Positions 5,435 to 7,519 of a stretch of 7,519 nt of DNA are shown in pieces. The stretch spans positions 1 to 7,519 of the forward strand of contig VAZS01000445.1 in NCBI GenBank assembly GCA_005884855.1, written 5' to 3'. This DNA comes from Alphaproteobacteria bacterium. GTDB lineage: Bacteria > Pseudomonadota > Alphaproteobacteria > Rhizobiales > Xanthobacteraceae. How positions within the stretch are numbered: position 1 is the first letter of the stretch; each line of letters begins with the position of its first letter. The position numbers were made by a program, and so were the translations under genes. The notes beneath the pieces were generated by a model, which saw only the letters and a list, made by a program, of their open reading frames with translations, was not told the origin of the DNA and did no database searches.

Positions 5435-6600
5435 ATGAGCGTCGAAATCGTCACCTTTGGCTGCCGCCTGAACGCTTTCGAATCCGAAGTGATCGTCCGC
5501 GAGGCCGAGCGCGCCGGGCTCAGCGACACCATCGTCATCAATAGCTGCGCGGTAACCAGCGAAGCAGTGGCGCAGGCGCGGCAATCGATCCGCCGGCTCA
5601 AGCGAGAGCGGCCTGAAGTGCGGATCGTGGTCACCGGCTGCGCGGCGCAGACGGAGCCGGAGATGTTCGCGAGCATGCCGGAGGTTGATCGCGTTCTCGG
5701 CAATGACGAGAAGATGGGTGCCGACGCCTGGGGCGCGGCTCGAACCGCGCTGGAGGGTGCTGCAAAGCTCGATGCCCCGGCCTCCGAAAAGATCGCGGTC
5801 GCCGACATCATGGCGGTCCCTACGGCCGCGGTAATTCGCGTTCGGTTCCGATGGGCGCGGTGGTCAAACAAGTCCGCGCCCTGGTCGAGCGCGGCCATGC
5901 CGAGATCGTGCTGACCGGCGTCGATCTGACCAGTTACGGCGCCGATCTGCCGGGCGCGCCGAAGCTCGGCCAACTGACAAAGCAGATTCTGCGGCATGTG
6001 CCGGAAGTGAAGCGGCTGCGGATTTCCTCGATCGACCAGGTCGAGGCCGATCGCGATCTGCTCGATGTGATCGCTAATGAGCAGCGCTTGATGCCGCATC
6101 TGCATCTGTCGCTGCAGTCGGGCGACGACCTGATTCTGAAGCGGATGAAACGGCGGCATTGCCGCAAGCAGGCGATCGACTTCTGCGCGCAAGTGCGGCG
6201 GCTCCGGCCGGATATCGCGCTCGGCGCCGATATCATCGCTGGCTTCCCGACCGAGACCGAAGAGATGTTCGCGCGCTCTATCGATCTGGTCGAGGATTGC
6301 GGTCTCACATTCTTGCATGTGTTTCCCTACTCCAAGCGGCCGGGAACCCCGGCGACGCGTATGCCGCAGGTAGCAGGCGTCACCATCAAGGAGCGCGCCA
6401 AACGGCTGCGCGCGACCGCAGAGGCGGCATTGCAACGGCGGCTGGCATCGGAGCTGGGGGTCACGCGGCAGGTCCTGATCGAAAGCGCCACGCAGGGTCG
6501 CACCGAGCATTTCCTGCCCGTGGCCGTCGACGGCGCGAAAGCGGGCGCGGTGCGCCGGCTGACGATCACGGGGCATGACGGCGTGCGGCTAACGGTGTGA
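5435..6600 (+). pseudogene. mtaB: tRNA t6A37 methylthiotransferase MtaB, internal deletion removing the radical-SAM cluster motif
   Basis: MtaB is a radical-SAM enzyme that turns t6A37 of ANN-decoding tRNAs into ms2t6A. The first 128 codons (5435-5818) are the N-terminal methylthiotransferase domain with its three cluster cysteines C10, C38 and C69. A second frame from about 5818 to the TGA at 6598-6600 starts PYGRGNSRSVPMGAV and continues with VLTGVDLTSYG, HLHLSLQSGDD, GADIIAGFPTETEEMF, HVFPYSKRPGTPA and a TRAM-like C terminus. In the family about 35 residues lie between these parts, including FVQVQNGCDHRCTFCIIP with the CxxxCxxC that binds the catalytic 4Fe-4S cluster; here they are absent and the frame shifts. 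The first frame stops at 5914 (159 residues); a downstream ATG at 5851 could give a 249-residue fragment. Neither product could be active. Either the gene is dead or the sequence lost about 105 nt in assembly. Confidence 0.88.
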
Positions 6601-6603
6601 GGC

Positions 6604-7326
6604 TTAATTCCCGCTCCACCCGCAGGTCTTGAGCCGTTGCTGCAAATGCTGTGGCGCTGGCGCCACTACCCGTACCGGCTCCTTGTTCTTCGAAATCGGA
6701 ATCACGATCTCGCGGGAATGCAGATGCAGGCGTGGTTCGCCAAATCGAGGCCCGTTACCGTAAATGTTATCGCCCACGATCGGCCAGCCCATCGCGGCGG
6801 CATGGACGCGCAATTGGTGCGTGCGGCCGGTGACCGGCTCCAATGCGAGCCAGGCGAATCCCTCGCCGCGTCCCAGCATCTTCCAATTGGTTACCGCGGA
6901 CTGTCCTTCCGGGTCGGGTTTCTGCCACCATCCGCGTTCCGCATTGAGGCGGCCGAGCGGCATGTCGATGGTGCCCTCGTGCTCGGCCGGGCCGCCCTCG
7001 ACCACCGCCCAGTACGTCTTGGAGATTCTGCCGTGCTTGAACAGCAGCCCCAGCGACGCCGTTGCCTTTCGATGACGTCCCAGCACCAAACAACCCGAAG
7101 TGTCGCGGTCGAGCCGGTGGGCCAGAACCGGCGGACGCGGCAGCCCGAAGCGCAGCGCGTCAAAGGAGGATTCGAGGTTGGCTCCGCCCTTCGGCCCGCG
7201 ATGCACCGGCAGCCCCGCGGGCTTGTCGATCACCAGCATCAGGCCGTCGCGATGAAGCACGCGGCTCTGGATTTCCTCCGCGCTCAACTCGGGAACTTCG
7301 GCAACTGGGTCGAGACTTTCGCTCAT
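6604..7326 (-). CDS. RluA-family RNA pseudouridine synthase
   Basis: Isomerises specific uridines in rRNA or tRNA to pseudouridine. The 240-residue protein has the RluA catalytic motif HRLDRDTSG (70-78) with the nucleophile D73. It also has the substrate-binding DKPAGLPVH (34-42), SKTYWAVV (102-109), PVTGRTHQLRVH (164-175) and GWPIVGDNIYG (180-190). It lacks an S4 domain, placing it with the short single-domain members; the exact target cannot be read from sequence, so I give no symbol. The ATG at 7324-7326 has no clear Shine-Dalgarno. The gene converges on mtaB with 3 nt between stop codons, leaving no room for a terminator, and its start is 26 nt from the divergent ftsY start. It looks intact. 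Confidence 0.93.
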   Translation of the reverse strand: MSESLDPVAEVPELSAEEIQSRVLHRDGLMLVIDKPAGLPVHRGPKGGANLESSFDALRFGLPRPPVLAHRLDRDTSGCLVLGRHRKATASLGLLFKHGRISKTYWAVVEGGPAEHEGTIDMPLGRLNAERGWWQKPDPEGQSAVTNWKMLGRGEGFAWLALEPVTGRTHQLRVHAAAMGWPIVGDNIYGNGPRFGEPRLHLHSREIVIPISKNKEPVRVVAPAPQHLQQRLKTCGWSGN

Positions 7327-7352
7327 GACGCGAAACCGCTAACACACCCGGC

Positions 7353-7519
7353 ATGAACGACACCACTGCGGAAAACACAAAACTGAGCTGGTGGCGGCGG
7401 CTGTCCAGCGGTCTGAGGCGCACCTCGAATTCGCTTGGCACCGCGGTCGCCGATCTCGTTACCAAGCGCAAGCTCGACCGCGCGATGCTGGAGGATATCG
7501 AGGACGTTCTGCTGCGCGC
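7353..7519 (+). CDS. ftsY: Signal recognition particle receptor FtsY (first 55 codons, runs off right edge)
   Basis: FtsY is the membrane-associated GTPase that pairs with Ffh to release ribosomes at the SecYEG translocon. The visible residues begin MNDTTAENTKLSWWRRLSSG and continue to TKRKLDRAMLEDIEDVLLR, the start of the FtsY N domain. KLSWWRRL is typical of rhizobial FtsY, which has a short N terminus instead of the long acidic A domain of E. coli. The G domain is outside the window. The gene is in the same direction as dapF and mtaB but separated from them by the opposed Rlu gene, so it needs its own promoter in the 26-nt gap or inside the Rlu coding region. No Shine-Dalgarno is obvious. 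Confidence 0.9.
   Translation, partial: MNDTTAENTKLSWWRRLSSGLRRTSNSLGTAVADLVTKRKLDRAMLEDIEDVLLR

Noticed and set aside
5311..6576. A 421-codon minus-strand ORF across dapF and mtaB
   Set aside because: This is a long high-GC shadow. The plus-strand frames carry clear DapF and MtaB motifs and this one carries none.

Overview
The window reads as the chromosome of an alphaproteobacterium of the Bradyrhizobium / Rhodopseudomonas group (Nitrobacteraceae). The basis is high GC, Ffh, FtsY, DapF and MtaB proteins of rhizobial type, and intergenic palindromic repeats that I recognise from memory as typical of Bradyrhizobium genomes. I could not run a database comparison.

Layout. (1) Bases 1-737, minus strand: the N-terminal 245 codons of ffh, the SRP GTPase, running off the left edge. 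(2) 738-1097: a divergent gap with two palindromic repeat units, one starting 16 nt upstream of the ffh start; nothing further is visible from 935 to 1097. (3) 1098-2159, plus: a complete metallo-beta-lactamase-fold hydrolase of the NAPE-PLD-like group with a Tat-type N terminus. (4) 2160-3051: 892 nt between convergent genes with no credible coding sequence. It holds a structured element of about 460 nt (2248-2712) and two copies of an inverted repeat (2790-2868 and 2884-2997); 2160-2247 and 2713-2789 show nothing. (5) 3052-4325, minus: an exported GyrI-like-domain protein followed by a SIMPL-domain gene. A deletion at about 3648 joins them out of frame, removing the end of the first and the start of the second. 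(6) 4326-4547: a divergent regulatory gap with a 9-bp perfect palindrome over a likely dapF promoter. (7) 4548-6600, plus: dapF (intact), then mtaB, which has lost its radical-SAM cysteine motif through an internal out-of-frame deletion at about 5818. (8) 6604-7326, minus: an RluA-family pseudouridine synthase, ending 3 nt from mtaB. (9) 7353-7519, plus: the first 55 codons of ftsY, the SRP receptor.

The housekeeping content covers co-translational membrane targeting (ffh at one end, ftsY at the other), lysine/peptidoglycan precursor synthesis (dapF), and RNA modification (mtaB for tRNA, the Rlu enzyme for rRNA or tRNA). The two most notable features are the pair of gene-breaking deletions 2.2 kb apart, which are either real degeneration or assembly error, and the large intergenic element, whose nested long stems suggest selection on RNA or DNA structure.
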